64,000 nt of DNA from Vitis vinifera (Eukaryota > Streptophyta > Magnoliopsida > Vitales > Vitaceae), in assembly GCF_030704535.1 (NCBI RefSeq), contig NC_081820.1:22705001-22769000 (forward strand), given 5' to 3'. Positions 46,102 to 58,380 of this stretch are shown in pieces; position 1 is the stretch's first letter, and each line of letters begins with the position of its first letter. The translations under genes were made by a program, and so were the position numbers. The notes beneath the pieces are model-generated. The model did not search any database and was not told the origin of the DNA. It worked only from the letters and a program-made list of their open reading frames with translations.

Positions 46102-49100
46102 ATGAGACCTCCAGCAGGAAGAGGTGAAATTTCTTCTTTTTCTTTCCCTTTGCTTGTATTCTCGAGTTTCATTTTGTTCGTTGTGGATGCTGTAGTTTTG
46201 GTATGCTCATTTGAGTTAGGGTTTGTCATTTAGAGTCCCAACTCTTGAAAGGGTTGCATTAGGGGTTTTTGTTTGTCTGTTGGGTTCGATGCAGTTGGGT
46301 TTTTGATTTTTGGCTCTTGGTTTTCATTTGCCTTATTTTGGCTTTCAAATGTGAGAAAATCTGAGGTTTGAGATGCTGATTAATTTTGTTTTCTATGTTT
46401 GAAGTTAATGTTTTGAACTTACTTTAATGTATTGATATGCAGGCCGTGGAGGTGGCGGTTTCGGAGGTGGCGGTTTCAGAGGCAGAGGCGATGGAGGAAG
46501 GGGCAGAGGCAGAGGAGGGTTTGGTGGAAGAGGTGGCAGTGACATGAACAGCCGGGGTGGTGGTCGTGGCGACCGTGGTGGTCGTGGTGGTCGTGGCGGC
46601 GGGAGAGGCCGTGGTGGACGCGGAGGTGGCGGAATGAAAGGTGGAAGCAGGGTTGTAGTTGAGCCCCATAGGCATGAGGGGGTGTTCATTGCTAAGGGCA
46701 AAGAAGATGCACTTGTTACTAAGAATATGGTCCCCGGAGAAGCCGTCTACAATGAGAAAAGAATCTCTGTTCAGGTATTTATTTTTAGTATTTTGAGTTT
46801 TTTTTTTCAGTTTGTGTGTACTGATGAAGACATGTTTCGTTTTTAGCCAAAAAGCTTACAAATTTCTATGTATATTTTTTTTGGGTCTAAAACCCTTTAA
46901 ATGGTATGCTTACCCTCTTGTTGTTTCAGTAGAAGCCAAGGGAAACATGGGATTCGGTTGTTTAAATCTTGTTGCTTCCTAATAATCAAGTTAACTGAAG
47001 AAATTAGAATAAAATTTTAGATTTATTGGGAAATTTCATTCTCAGTTCTCTCTGTATCCAAATGGGGGCTCCAAGATTTTCTTCCTGTTTTTTTCTGCTA
47101 TTAATAATGATGTACTAACATTCAGACGTAGGGATTTGCCAATTAGTCTATCCTTCACCTCCGAAGTAAGTAGTTGAATGTTAACTTCTTTGGTCCATCC
47201 CAATAATGGAGGATGTGATTTTGGCATGTTCTTCAACTCTTGTAAATGGGTAACTCATTATGTGTTTTAGGATTTTCTAATCATAAGGTTTAAGCACTCT
47301 GTGAAATGTGATGGTTATTGATCTACTTGTTATTTTAATTTTTCAGAATGAAGATGGAAGCAAAATTGAATACAGGGTTTGGAACCCCTTCCGTTCAAAG
47401 TTGGCTGCTGCCATTCTTGGTGGTGTTGATGAGATCTGGATTGTGAGCTTTCTTCTGGAAGCCTCCTGGTTTTTAGATGCAATTTTTTACTTCTGATTTT
47501 ACTTTAGGTTTCAGTACATGTTTTCTGATTTGTCTTTATTTATGTGTAATAAAGAAACCTGGTGCTCGAGTTCTCTACCTTGGTGCTGCCTCAGGGACCA
47601 CTGTTTCCCATGTCTCGGATGTTGTTGGCCCTGTAAGTACTCATGATGTATTAAGGAATATAGTTCCTGTTGCAATATTAAAAATGGAACTGTTGCTGAT
47701 AAATAGCCAACCTTTCTGCAGACTGGAGTGGTTTATGCAGTGGAATTTTCTCACAGAAGTGGTAGGGACTTGGTTAACATGGCAAAGAAGCGGACAAATG
47801 TTATTCCCATCATTGAAGATGCTAGACATCCAGCAAAGTACAGAATGCTGGTTGGCATGGTTGATGTGATATTTTCCGATGTTGCACAGCCTGATCAGGT
47901 TAACCTCTTTTATTTTTCTTTTGTTAATTGGTCCCTGGATAAGGGGTTTTTTCTTTGTGTGCATGCTTTGTTTCATATTCATCAAAATTTTCTTGTTGGC
48001 TTTGGTCTTTTCGTTTAAGCTACTGATGCTGCTACTCCCGCTCATTTAGCAATCATGTTCTTTTCTATCTTTGTGTTTCTTTTCCATTTCATTCTGAAGT
48101 TTCTAATCTACTGTGATTAGTTTAGTTGCACATTTTTATGATCGGATTGTATGTGAAAATGTGAGGTAGCTTTTATATATAGTTTGCGTTAGCACTATTT
48201 CATATTTCAGGCTGTGTTTTTATATATAGTTTTTGTTGTTCTGCTCAGATCTTGACAGCAATTCCTCAGATGAAGTCTATAAAGTTTTGACACATCCAAT
48301 CATAATGTTTTTTTATATGTTTTCCTTCTGCAACATTAAATGTTTTTCATATGTTTTTCACATTCATATTTTCTTGATTTGACTTCTATGATCATGCAAA
48401 TGACGAGTTACTCGGATTCCCCTTCAAGACATTATGGGTGATGCAAACTCGAGTTTCTGATGCATGCCAAGTTCTTTTTCCTTTTTACTTAACTTTGAAG
48501 TTTAATTTGACATTTTTTTGGCTCTTTTTTCTCCCTTAATTTCTTGTCTCCTTTTTTTGCTAGTTTCATGGATTGAATCACTTTTATTTCCTTCCATGTC
48601 AAACATGTTGGTAGGGTTTTATGTCTTATTATTTAATATAATTTGCAACTCTTTCTGAACATGTTTTTTACTTCCCTTTCACTTTTTATAGTAAGGTTGG
48701 GGCTCAATCTATTCAGTAACATTCTAGTTGCTTTTTTTTCCCCCTATTCTTTTCTCTTTCTTTTTTTTTTTTGTTTAGCAGTGTGTTTGTTGTTTTCCAG
48801 ATTCTTGATAATACTTCCTCCATGCTTGGAGTTAACTATTGAAGCTACAAGAGATCCAATATTTTGCTTTATTTTATTTCCTTTCTTGCATCTGTATTCT
48901 TAAAACTTGATTTCTGTTCTATGCATCAGCATCTGATGAATTACTCGGATTCCCCTTCAAGACATTATGAATGATGCAATTTCGAGTTTCTGATGCAAAT
49001 GTCAAGTCATTTTAAGTATTTTACTGGTTGCTTATTGTTTGTTGTGATTCACTCACTTTGTCCCGTGTTTCATATTTTAGAGGAAATTTTTATTGACTCT

Positions 49101-50704
49101 GAATGTGAGACTGGAGAATGCAAGCCTTGTGTTTCTTGGTAGGAGGTTGATTTTTTCATAAAAGAAGCCAAGAAAAGGAAGGTTTCAATTTGTTTTATCC
49201 CCGTTTGAAAAGGGTCGAATTGAAAAATTATGAAGAACGCAAGCGACCCATCAGTTGCTTATGGTTGTTTTGATTACAGTGGAATCTTAATCCCTTGTCC
49301 AAGTTTAGATTATACCTGAAAAGCTAAGTAATGAGTGAAAGAGTTGACTTATTTTGCTGATATTGAATGATTTTCACACAATTCAATCAACTTCAAGAAA
49401 TAGTTTTCTGTTTGAATGTTGTGTACTGAGCTTCCATTTTAATTCTATCTTGTTGAAGAATTACAGTGGAATCTTAATCCCTTGTCCAAGTTTAGATTAT
49501 ACCTGAAAAGCTAAGTAATGAGTGAAAGAGTTGACTTATTTTGCTGATATTGAATGATTTTCACACAATTCAATCAACTTCAAGAAATAGTTTTCTGTTT
49601 GAATGTTGTGTACTGAGCTTCCATTTTAATTCTATCTTGTTGAAGAAGTGCATGATTTATTACTTCATATTACAGTGGCCTTTAATGCATGTTTAGTAAG
49701 ATCAAGTTCAACACCTACACTGTACTGTTGGATAAATATGTTATATTTTGTTTTCTGGATGCTTGATGGTCTTTCTAATATCTCATCTAATCAGAGGAGC
49801 TAGAAATGTAAATGAAGTTTACCACTTGGGTAATAATAAAAACTTGGACTAGTCTGTACTTCATAGAATCCAGTGTTTCCATTTTTACATAACATGCACT
49901 TGCCAGTTTATAGGATTCATCTTGATAATTCTAAGAAGGATGATTTTCAGGTATCAACTACCCTTTCGCCCCCCTGAAAGTTGTGTCTGCATGGGTATAG
50001 GTAGATCTGTCTGTTAGTGTGTGTTTTAATTGGATTGATTGTTCTTGAGACTGCATGAAGTGAAAACATCTTCATTTTTCATTATATTCTGATTTCCTGA
50101 AACTTATCCCTTGTTTATCATAACCTCGATTGCCAAACAAGCAAAACAACCCCTTGGGTGTGTCTGGCTGCTTGATGGACCAACTTCAGCAGTGATGGTT
50201 GGATCAGCATCTCCTCTCTCCGGGGACATAGTGATCATATGCATCCTTCGTGGGGTTTAAAAGTATTCTGAGATTCTTCATTGTTTATTCTCTTGGCAGG
50301 CCAGGATTTTGGCACTAAATGCATCGTACTTCCTGAAAGCTGGAGGTCATTTTGTTATATCAATCAAGGTTTGTTTTCGAATGGCTTTCTCCAATTGAAA
50401 GAACTAGAAATTTAAATGAACTCTGGCCCAATCTGTATGTTGCACCGAAGAAATTTCTGTATATCCAAGAGTAGTGAACAATGAATGGAACTTCACTACA
50501 TTGATAAAATTCATTTAAACTTTTCAGGCAAACTGTATAGATTCGACAGTCCCAGCAGAAGCAGTATTTGCCCAGGAAGTGAAGAAGCTGCAAGCGGATA
50601 TGTTCAAGCCTTCTGAGCAGGTCACCCTTGAACCCTTTGAGCGAGACCATGCTTGTGTGGTTGGTGGGTACAGAATGCCAAAGAAACAAAAGCCCACAGC
50701 TTAG
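46102..50704 (+). CDS. FIB2: Fibrillarin, rRNA 2'-O-methyltransferase
   Basis: Seven exons: 46102-46123, 46443-46774, 47347-47442, 47555-47632, 47722-47898, 50300-50368 and 50528-50704, all with GT/AG borders; 316 residues. Residues 1-80 form the Gly/Arg-rich GAR domain ([20 protein letters not shown]). The methyltransferase domain follows, with the SAM-binding motif [14 protein letters not shown], the [13 protein letters not shown] acidic-end motif, [12 protein letters not shown] and GGHFVISIK. Fibrillarin is the catalytic subunit of box C/D snoRNPs in the nucleolus and Cajal bodies, and also methylates a histone H2A glutamine. Exon 1 is only 22 bp, as in other plant fibrillarin genes. Intron 5 (2.4 kb) hosts two snoRNA genes, as in Arabidopsis FIB1 and FIB2, which host U60. 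Confidence 0.96.
48394..48466 (+). ncRNA. Box C/D snoRNA, U60-like, copy 1 (intron 5 of fibrillarin)
   Basis: Terminal stem ATGCA/TGCAT encloses box C ATGACGA (one change from consensus), the guide ACTCGGATTCCCCTT, a C'-like TGATGCA and box D CTGA at 48457-48460. The guide is complementary over about 13 nt to AAGGGGAATCCGA, which I recall as a conserved plant 25S rRNA segment. The position in fibrillarin intron 5 matches the known U60 host arrangement in Arabidopsis. Confidence 0.75.
48928..48996 (+). ncRNA. Box C/D snoRNA, U60-like, copy 2 (intron 5 of fibrillarin)
   Basis: Box C TGATGAA (48934-48940, perfect), the same guide ACTCGGATTCCCCTTCAAGA (48943-48962), C'-like TGATGCA and box D CTGA (48990-48993) with a short terminal GCA/TGC stem. 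The guide and following nucleotides are identical to copy 1; the 3' part differs at several positions. The better box C makes this the stronger of the two copies. Confidence 0.8.
49274..49647 (+). repeat. Perfect tandem duplication of 187 bp in fibrillarin intron 5
   Basis: Units 49274-49460 and 49461-49647 appear identical, each starting TTACAGTGGAATCTTAATCC and ending TTGTTGAAGAA. A further ATTACAGTGG seed follows at 49669. Identity means it is recent, or an assembly artefact. Confidence 0.9.
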
Positions 50705-51801
50705 AAAATGTGGGGAAATCAACCCATTGCTGAGGAAAAATTGATGTTGGAGGGAGGGTTACCTTTTTCCATTTGATTAGGTAGTGAGACTGTGCTATTT
50801 GCTTTGTCAAACTTAATTTTATTTTAGCTGAGTTTTGGACCTTCATGGAACAATCAGAATACCTGAACCTTGTGTATTTGGTATGATGTTGAACATTTAC
50901 GGAAATGTTCACATGGATATGTAATTTTTCTTCGGGAAACTTGAGTGCTCTTATGAGTCAGATTTGGTTTTGCTATAAAAAAAATATGAAAGAAAATTAG
51001 ATATGATAAAGTAGAAATTTGTATATTTTAAAATTATTAAAAGGAAGTGAAATGAGTTTGATAGCATATAAATTTATTTGTTGATTTTAAAGGTTTTTTT
51101 TAATGTTTATTATTATTATAATTTTTTTTTCCTTTTCTTTCTTTTCTGGGAAATTTCTTTTAAATTTTAATTCATCCAAGCATAAACCTTAACTATTATT
51201 TTAATTCATCTCAAGTTTGATAAGCCTAATAATTTAAAAGTGATTTAATAATTTAATTTAAATTATTAAATAAATTAAATGTTTGATAAAATAAATTAAT
51301 GGTATGAATTAAAGTTAAAAATAATTAAAGTTTTTATTTTATTTTATTTATCTTCATTTGTTCTAACTATTTTCATGGTCCTTTTTACCGTATTTCATTT
51401 TTTTTACCTTATTTATAATTTATAAGGATAAATATTTTAATTTGATAATTTTAAATTAATTTTATTAAACAACCTTGATATTTAAAATTAGAATTAAATA
51501 ATAAGTTTTAAATTAATAATTTAAATATAATTTAATTTATTAAGTAATAAGTATTAAGTTTTCCTTATATCATTTTTAATTTTCTAAAAATATAAGAAAA
51601 ATAAAATAAAAGAAAAGAAAAAAGTTATTTATGTATATTATTTTAAATTTATTTTTAGTCTTATATATAGAATTTTAATAATTTGAAAATGTAAGGGTTT
51701 AATGATAAGCTACTAGCTTTCATCCCTAATGACCTTTTAAAATTTAATTTGTGAAATTTGAGGGTCACGCTTATATTCAAATATTTAAGACTATTAAAAA
51801 A
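50705..51801. other. Fibrillarin 3'UTR and intergenic DNA with a decayed MITE
   Basis: The first 230 bp are probably 3'UTR. At about 51200-51560 lies a decayed relative of the 23.6-kb MITE (TTTAAAAGTGATTTAATAATT to AATAAGTATTAAGTTTTCC). Confidence 0.55.
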
Positions 51802-51885
51802 TGTCAGAAGTGGGATTTGAACCCACGCCCTCTCTCGAGGACCAGAACTTGAGTCTGGCGCCTTAGACCACTCGGCCATCCTGAC
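51802..51885 (-). tRNA. tRNA-Leu (anticodon CAA)
   Basis: An 84-nt class II tRNA. The acceptor stem GTCAGGA pairs with TTCTGAC with discriminator A, the D arm contains GGCCGAGTGGTCTAAGG (A box), and the anticodon loop CTCAAGT (anticodon CAA at 51849-51851) sits on a CCAGA/TCTGG stem. A long variable arm and GGTTCAAATCC (B box) follow. There is no intron. A run of six T residues on the coding strand just downstream (51801-51796) is the Pol III terminator. The CCA tail is not encoded, as expected for a nuclear gene. Confidence 0.97.
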
Positions 51886-53233
51886 ATTCACAGTCAAAGA
51901 TTTAAAACACTAATTAATAGCATTTTTTAGTACTCTGCCTTCATTCAATTGAAAAATAGGGGATTGGGATCAGCGTCTGCAAAGCAGTTCCACATATGAC
52001 AACCACATGGCATTCACACGATGTTTGGTTCTAACATTATAGAGATTGTAACTATCCGCTCTTAATCACTTTCATAGTTAAATCAATATATCAATCTTCT
52101 AAAGAAGTCTTCGTAACTTTAAAATACATCTATACAATTACAAGAGATTATTATAAAATAATTACTAAGTTAATCTCGACCCATATGCATGTCGATACTG
52201 GATACATGGTGGATCTCTCTCCTGGATTTTACAACTCGCAAATTAGAGAAGGCCGCCTTCCAATTGTATAAGATAAAAGTTTTAGTCCCAAAAATTTGAT
52301 CCACGTACTGATTGGTGAGTCCATATATGGACATAAGCTAAAGACAAAGAGAAAAGGTTTGGGCTCAAAATAATGTCCCTAATATTAATATACGTTTTAT
52401 GCAAATTGTTTTTATATGCATTATCAAATGATATTACCTAATAATTTAATATGATACTAGCGTCTTGTTTTTTCAAAAAAAATTAAAGTTAAATGAGTGA
52501 GATCCATATTTCTTGAGAAAAAAGTTTTTAAGACTTACGAGACTTAAGAGTATATTTGGTAGTAATTCTTGAAAGCATTTATAATATTTTTAATACTTAA
52601 AAGATAAAATTTTTAAGTATTAGAAAAATTAAAAATATTTTCTAAAATTACTACAAAACAGACTCTTAAAATGCATTTGAGAGTGATTTTAGAAAGTATT
52701 TTTAGTATTTCTTAACACTTGAATGATAAAAAATTTTAAGTATTAGAAATATTAAAAGTGTTTCCTAAAATCACTATCAAATCAACTCAAAAATGTATTT
52801 GACAATAATTTTAAGAAATTTGTTTTTGGGCATCAATTTATAGCTACTATGAGTACCCTTCACTCAATTCTCTCACCACATTTTGGGGAGATTGGTAGTT
52901 GGGAAGGCTTTCTTATCTCATTCATTGCTTTGTTCGAAAGGGTTTGTTTTGGTTGAAAAAGTTCAGTTCTTCTAGGAGGCTCTTCATCCTTCGTAGTTTG
53001 TTAAAGATGACACATGTCATATCTTAGTGAACATGTTTATTAATAGAAAAGATTCCTTATTGTTACAAAATGATGCCCATGCTATTAGATCATAAGGATG
53101 TTCGAAACCTTGAAATAGAAAATAAGCCTCAAGTTGTAGACCTCGACAATGATCTTACTAGACCTCAAAATCACATGAGTAGACACGGGTTTTTTTCTTT
53201 CATCCATACAAGGAAACCAAAAGAGAGGTAACA
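51886..53233. other. Intergenic DNA with palindromic units and a MATE 3' flank
   Basis: About two and a half units of the 43.6-kb palindromic repeat family occupy 52550-52830. From about 52860 the sequence (CTCAATTCTCTCACCACATT) belongs to the duplicated 3' flank shared by the three MATE copies, recurring at about 58720 and, in part, 61553. Confidence 0.65.
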
Positions 53234-56159
53234 TCATACATCATCGGCTTCAATCCGTTGTCCTCCCCACTTCTGCATCCTCTCTGTTGTTTGTTCTACC
53301 TGCAATCAATTCAGTTTCAATATCCATCAGCAAGACTCTTACTTAATCTAGTTCTGAGCCCTTTTTTTCAATCTTTCTGTTTACAGAACTGGATTGTGAA
53401 CCATGGGATGCAAATTGCAAAAGCCATAATGCAGACTCAAAGGTCAAGCTGCTCACCTCCCTGTTCCAGTTGGTTCTGTATACTATGAACAATAGTACCA
53501 ATGTCTGCAAAGCAGTTCCGCATATCATGCCCCCCCAAAGTCCCTGCACTCACAAAACCCATTACAATGATTTAATTCCGAAACCAGATTTGTTAACGAT
53601 TCTTGGTAGGAGAAGTTCCATGGAGAGAAAAATTCACCTGCACCCCCAGTTTTGCTTTGTAACCTAGAAGGTAGCCTAGAGGGATTCCAAGAATGTAGTA
53701 GCAACCCAAGTTGATGTAAGCCACCATGGCTTGCCATCCGCCTCCGACAGCAACGCCTATAACAATGAAGGAATTATGAAGGTGAGGAGGCGAACAAGAC
53801 ACACCATGAGAGCTATGCTATGACACAAGTGGTATATATGGAGAAGCGAAAAGCCGATACCTGAAAAGACAGGCTGCAGACTGTTAAGAAGCATGGTGAC
53901 GCCCAGAAGATAAGCTAGGTGAGAAACAGCCTCTTGCATTTCCTTGTTGGTAGTGAAAATGATGGCAATGTAGTCTCTAGCTAACAACACCACCACCATG
54001 CAGAAAATCCCAATAAGGAGAGACTGAGAGACTGCGACAAAGACAGAGTACTTGGCTGCTCGTGGGTGTCCATATCCGAGCTCATTGGAGACCCGAATGC
54101 TGAAAATTAAGCAATAAAAGACATCCAAAATATCCTCAAGATGTACAGATGAACAAACAACATCCCTTAAAGCACAAAAATTATTGAAGAGAGCAGCGTA
54201 TTTGTTTTACCTCACAGCAGCATTCATCCCCATGAACATCACGACCTCCAACCCACCAAAAGTCATGCTAAAACATATCATATGAACAAATAAATCAAAA
54301 GCTGAAAATAAATTACAAGGACCAAAAAGCATATGCTCATTAGTCATTATTTCAGAAAAGGAATGGTGATCTCACCAAATAGAAAGGGACCCAACTGCGA
54401 TAACTGCATTTTGAAGGTGGCCGGTGAGAAGGATTATGATCATAAAATACCAGATCTCTAGGCAAAGCATCACAGCGGAGGCAAGTGAAAGCCGAACAAA
54501 AGCCCAAATCTCCCTGAAAGCTGACCATGTTAATCCTGTCCATCCTTCTTTGCACCAACTGATAGCATAGACTACTTGAGCCACGGCGGTCACCCAACTC
54601 GAGATGTCATAAGCTATGGCTGCACCAGTCGTGCCCCAACCGAACACAAAAATGAAGACCGCAAGCATTCCAATGTCCAGGATTAGAGCCACAAAACAGA
54701 TAGTTGCTTGCACATTCACCTTACTTTGGGCTTGAAGGAACTTCTGGGTGGGGAAGATGATGGCAAGCGAGAACAATTGAGGAATGGTTTCGAGAGTGAA
54801 TTGTCCAGCAAGATCAGCTATCTCGTCTTCTTGCCCAAGGGCCTTTAGGATTGGGGTGGCAAAGATGTATATTGGCAAGAGGATGATACAGCTTACTAAT
54901 AGAATTATCCATGATCTCTGCAAGTAAACCCCAAGCAACTGGACTTGTCCAGCACCATAAGCTTGTCCACATAAGGTCTCCAGCGCACTCCCCATACCAA
55001 GCTACAAATTTGAAAGTAGATTCAGAATCAAAATCTGTTTGTTTCATCAGAAAATGAAATCAAGGAAAATGACACTGTTGATTCAAAACAATGCAAGATT
55101 TTTCATTCCCAACTTGTTATTCCAAGTTCCCGTTTCTTCTTTAACTGCTCCAGAAGCTTTCCGGAATTTCTCATCAACAAAGCACAAATTTTTCTTATAA
55201 TGCAAACATGATATTAATGAGTTTCTAGAATCTTTCCCCCTTTAAGTTTAAAATAAAAAATTGAACTCAGGTATTCTTAAATGGCTCTGTTTGCTTGTTG
55301 GGAAAATGAAGGAAAAGAAAAATAAGAACATTTTGAAATTTAATTATTTAAGAGCCTAATCCCCTCTCCTCTCCAAAGAAAAACAGAACTCCAATATCAA
55401 CCTATAAACCCGTTAATATCAACCGTCCTGAATTCCAAAATTTTCAGGTTCAGCACTTAATTGTGATCGAAAAATTGGGTTTGATCTTTTCACGATCAAG
55501 AAACAGAAACAATATAATAATAATAATAATGATGATGACAAAAACATAAGAATCGAGTCATCAACCAAAATAATTTACTCTTATGCATGTTTCACTTTCT
55601 CCACATTCTTAGATGGTATACAAAGTAAAAAATTTTTAAAATCAAATGCATTTGAAGAAGTAACCCAAGAGCCTGGCTGGCTCAAATGTCAAAGCTAGAA
55701 AATCAAAGTCTTTTTTTTTTTTCTTTTCCATCGTTTCTCGGCAACCAAACAAAGGCACAGATACGAAAAGCTACCACAAACTTCATAAATAACGGTGACA
55801 ACCCAGAAAGGAAACACCCGTGACAGTATGGAAGTGTAAAGAGAGAAAAGGAATCCGACCATGAAGCCAAAAGAGAAGGTTCCAATGACAGAGACGGAAA
55901 TGGAGACAGCAGAGAGCTCAAGGTTTCCGATATGACCAACAAACACAGTGGTCACCAAGTTGGTTCCGAACTGACACAGTATTTGGAAAGCCAAAGGCCC
56001 AGCAACTCTCCACACCTTCACTGTCTCTCTCCACAACATTGACCTCACTTCCCTCCAGCTCGTCAAAGGCGGGTAGTCCCCGCCTTCGCCGCCGTATCCC
56101 CTTTCGGCGCCGCTCTTGAGCAGCGGCGTCTCCATTGGCGCCGAAGAAGACTGCCGCAT
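53234..56159 (-). CDS. DTX35: MATE transporter, DETOXIFICATION 35-like
   Basis: Seven exons on the minus strand: 56159-55860, 55001-54376, 54267-54211, 54099-53861, 53756-53638, 53543-53457 and 53299-53234; 497 residues. It follows Arabidopsis DTX35/FFT closely: VELSAVSIS-type and [64 protein letters not shown]-type, [33 protein letters not shown] and a final [10 protein letters not shown]. It should have twelve membrane segments and work as a proton-coupled antiporter; DTX35 acts at the tonoplast and affects flavonoid content. The donor of exon 1 (ATG|GTCGGA) is weak but has GT. A TATA-like box at 56174-56183 sits so near the first ATG that the second one (56135, METPLL, 489 residues) may be the true start. 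It is the complete member of a three-copy tandem array. Confidence 0.92.
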
Positions 56160-56760
56160 GCTCTTAGAGTCTCGCTATAAATAGAGGGCCACATGGATGT
56201 CGCGTGAGCCCCCATTCATGACCATCAAAATTAAAAAAAATATTTTAATATAATATAGTACGCCTTTTTTTCAAGTGGTGACTAAATATGGGCATCATAT
56301 AAATTTTATAAATTAATAAAAAAAAGAATTAATTAATATTGATTTATGATTAAATGGGAAATCATATTTTTAAAATCTATTAAAATTATAATTTAAAATA
56401 TGATTTTAAGTAATTTTTTAAAATTAAAATAAAATATGTGAGAAAAATATATTATTTTTTAGCATTGAAAAATGTTGAAATTTTTAAACGGGTTGGGGCC
56501 AAGCGACGGTCAAGTATGAAAAATTTCTACACCTGCCCCCGCTGCTGCCCCCACCCATTTAATTTAATTTATTTTTTTTACGAAGACTAGAATAAATATA
56601 AACAACAGGATGTAGGTGGAATGGGCAACCCACCTAATCGTCATCCTTAACCATAATTGATCGGACTAATCAAAAATCATTTTAATGTATATTTTATATA
56701 TTATATAAATATTTTTAAGTAAATAAACATAAAAATAAGAAGAGCCGTTTGGAATTATTT
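56160..56760. promoter_or_regulatory. Promoter region of the first MATE gene
   Basis: A CTATTTATAG box on the minus strand at 56174-56183, then AT-rich DNA with a G+C-richer insert at 56495-56560. No other motif stands out. Confidence 0.4.
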
Positions 56761-58380
56761 TTTAAAAATGTTTCTAACCCAAAAAAATATTTAAAAACTT
56801 TTTTTAAGTTGGAAAATAGGTGTTTAATAATATTTAGAAAAACACTTTTGATAATTTAGATTCTGTTTGAATGAAAATGTTTTTATTGAAAGTGTTTTTT
56901 TTACTGTACTTCTCTAAAAAATGTTTTTATGAAAATATGAAAAAATGGTTCTAATAGTATTTTTGATAATATATTGTATAAATAAAAAAAATATTTTTAA
57001 TGATAATAAATTACTAAAAAGGAACTTTACAAAAATAAAATATTTTAATAAATCAAATACTTTTATTACAAAATATATATAAACATTTATATTATTAAAA
57101 AAACTAAAAAAAAATATATTTTTATGAAAAGGAAGTGAAAGAGGAAGAGGAGAGTGAGAAGGAAACAGAAAGTGAAAGAGAAATTGGTGATAACGGGAAA
57201 GGGTATTTTAAGAATATATGAAAAAATTCGAAGTGTTTTTTTAAAGAAACACCTCCTAAGTGCTTATCTAAAAAAATACTTTCAAGTGTTTTCCTAAATT
57301 TTAAAAGTATTTTTAAGAATATTGTCAAACACCTATTTTATACCTTAAAAACGTTTGTAAGTGTTTTTAAGGTTAGAAAACACTTTCAAAAAACAACAGG
57401 CTTCTAGTGTTTCTTTAAAAAAACACTTCAAAAATTTTCATATATTCCTAAAATACTCTTTCATGCTACCTTCTATTTCTCTTTCACTCTTCATTACCTT
57501 GTTACTCTTCTCTCTTCCTCTTTCACTTTCCTTTAGTAAAAATAATTTTTTTAGTTTTTTAATAATATAAATGTTTATATATTTTTTGATAATAAACTTT
57601 TTTATTTATTATAATATTTTCTTTTTGTAATAAGTGTTGTTTTCAATCATAAAAAGCAATATTTATCAAAAACACTATTAGAATCATTTTTCTAGATTAT
57701 CATAAAAGCGTTTTCATAAAGATATTTTAGAAGAAAACACTTCAGTAAAAATACTTTCACTATAAGTAGTGGTAAACGAGCTCAAACTTTATTAAAATTT
57801 TGATGACACTGCTTTTAGTGGAAGTGTTGTTATTAAAAGTGTTTTTTTTTACAACACTTCTATGAAAAACGTTTTTATGAGAATATGGAAAAGTGATTCT
57901 AATAATGTTTTTTTATGATATATCATGTAAGTATAAAAATACTTTTAATAATAATAATAAATTACTAAAAGAGACATTTATTACAAAAAAAAATTATAAT
58001 AAACCAAAAACTTTTATTACAAAAAAAATATAAATATTTATTATATTGTTAAAAAAATAAATAAATAATATTTTTATAAAAGGGGAGTGAAAAATGAAGA
58101 GGAAAGTGAGAAGGAAGCCGAGAGTGAAAAAGAAACCAAAGATAACGAGGAAGAGTATTTTAAGAATACATAAAAAATTTTGAATTGTTTTTTCTTAAAG
58201 AAACACCTTCTAAGTGCTTTTCAAAAAAACACTTCAAGTATTTTTTAAAAAATTTAAAAATTTTTAAAAGTGTTTTTTAAAATATTGTCAAACACCTCCT
58301 TTTTACCTTAAAAACATTTTAAAGTATTTTTAGGGTTAGAAACACTTTTAAAAAGTACTGTCAAATAAGTTAATATGATA
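56760..58380. repeat. Three copies of a 0.5-kb repeat, two forming a large palindrome
   Basis: Copy 1 (about 56865-57355, plus) and copy 2 (about 57365-57775, minus) face each other around a centre near 57360. Copy 3 (about 57810-58370) repeats copy 1. Each contains AAGTGTTTTTTT, a TTATTACAAAA-type block, a purine-rich stretch (GGAAGTGAAAGAGGAAGAGG) and a GTCAAACACCT-type end. Short serine-rich frames come from the antisense of the purine-rich stretch and are not genes. Confidence 0.8.

Noticed and set aside
46405-46701. Proline- and threonine-rich minus-strand frames over fibrillarin exon 2
   Set aside because: Antisense of the Gly/Arg repeats of the GAR domain.
51661-51897. 78-codon minus-strand frame (RMAEWSKAPDSSSGPRERAW)
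   Set aside because: A chance translation through tRNA-Leu(CAA), a well-known artefact.
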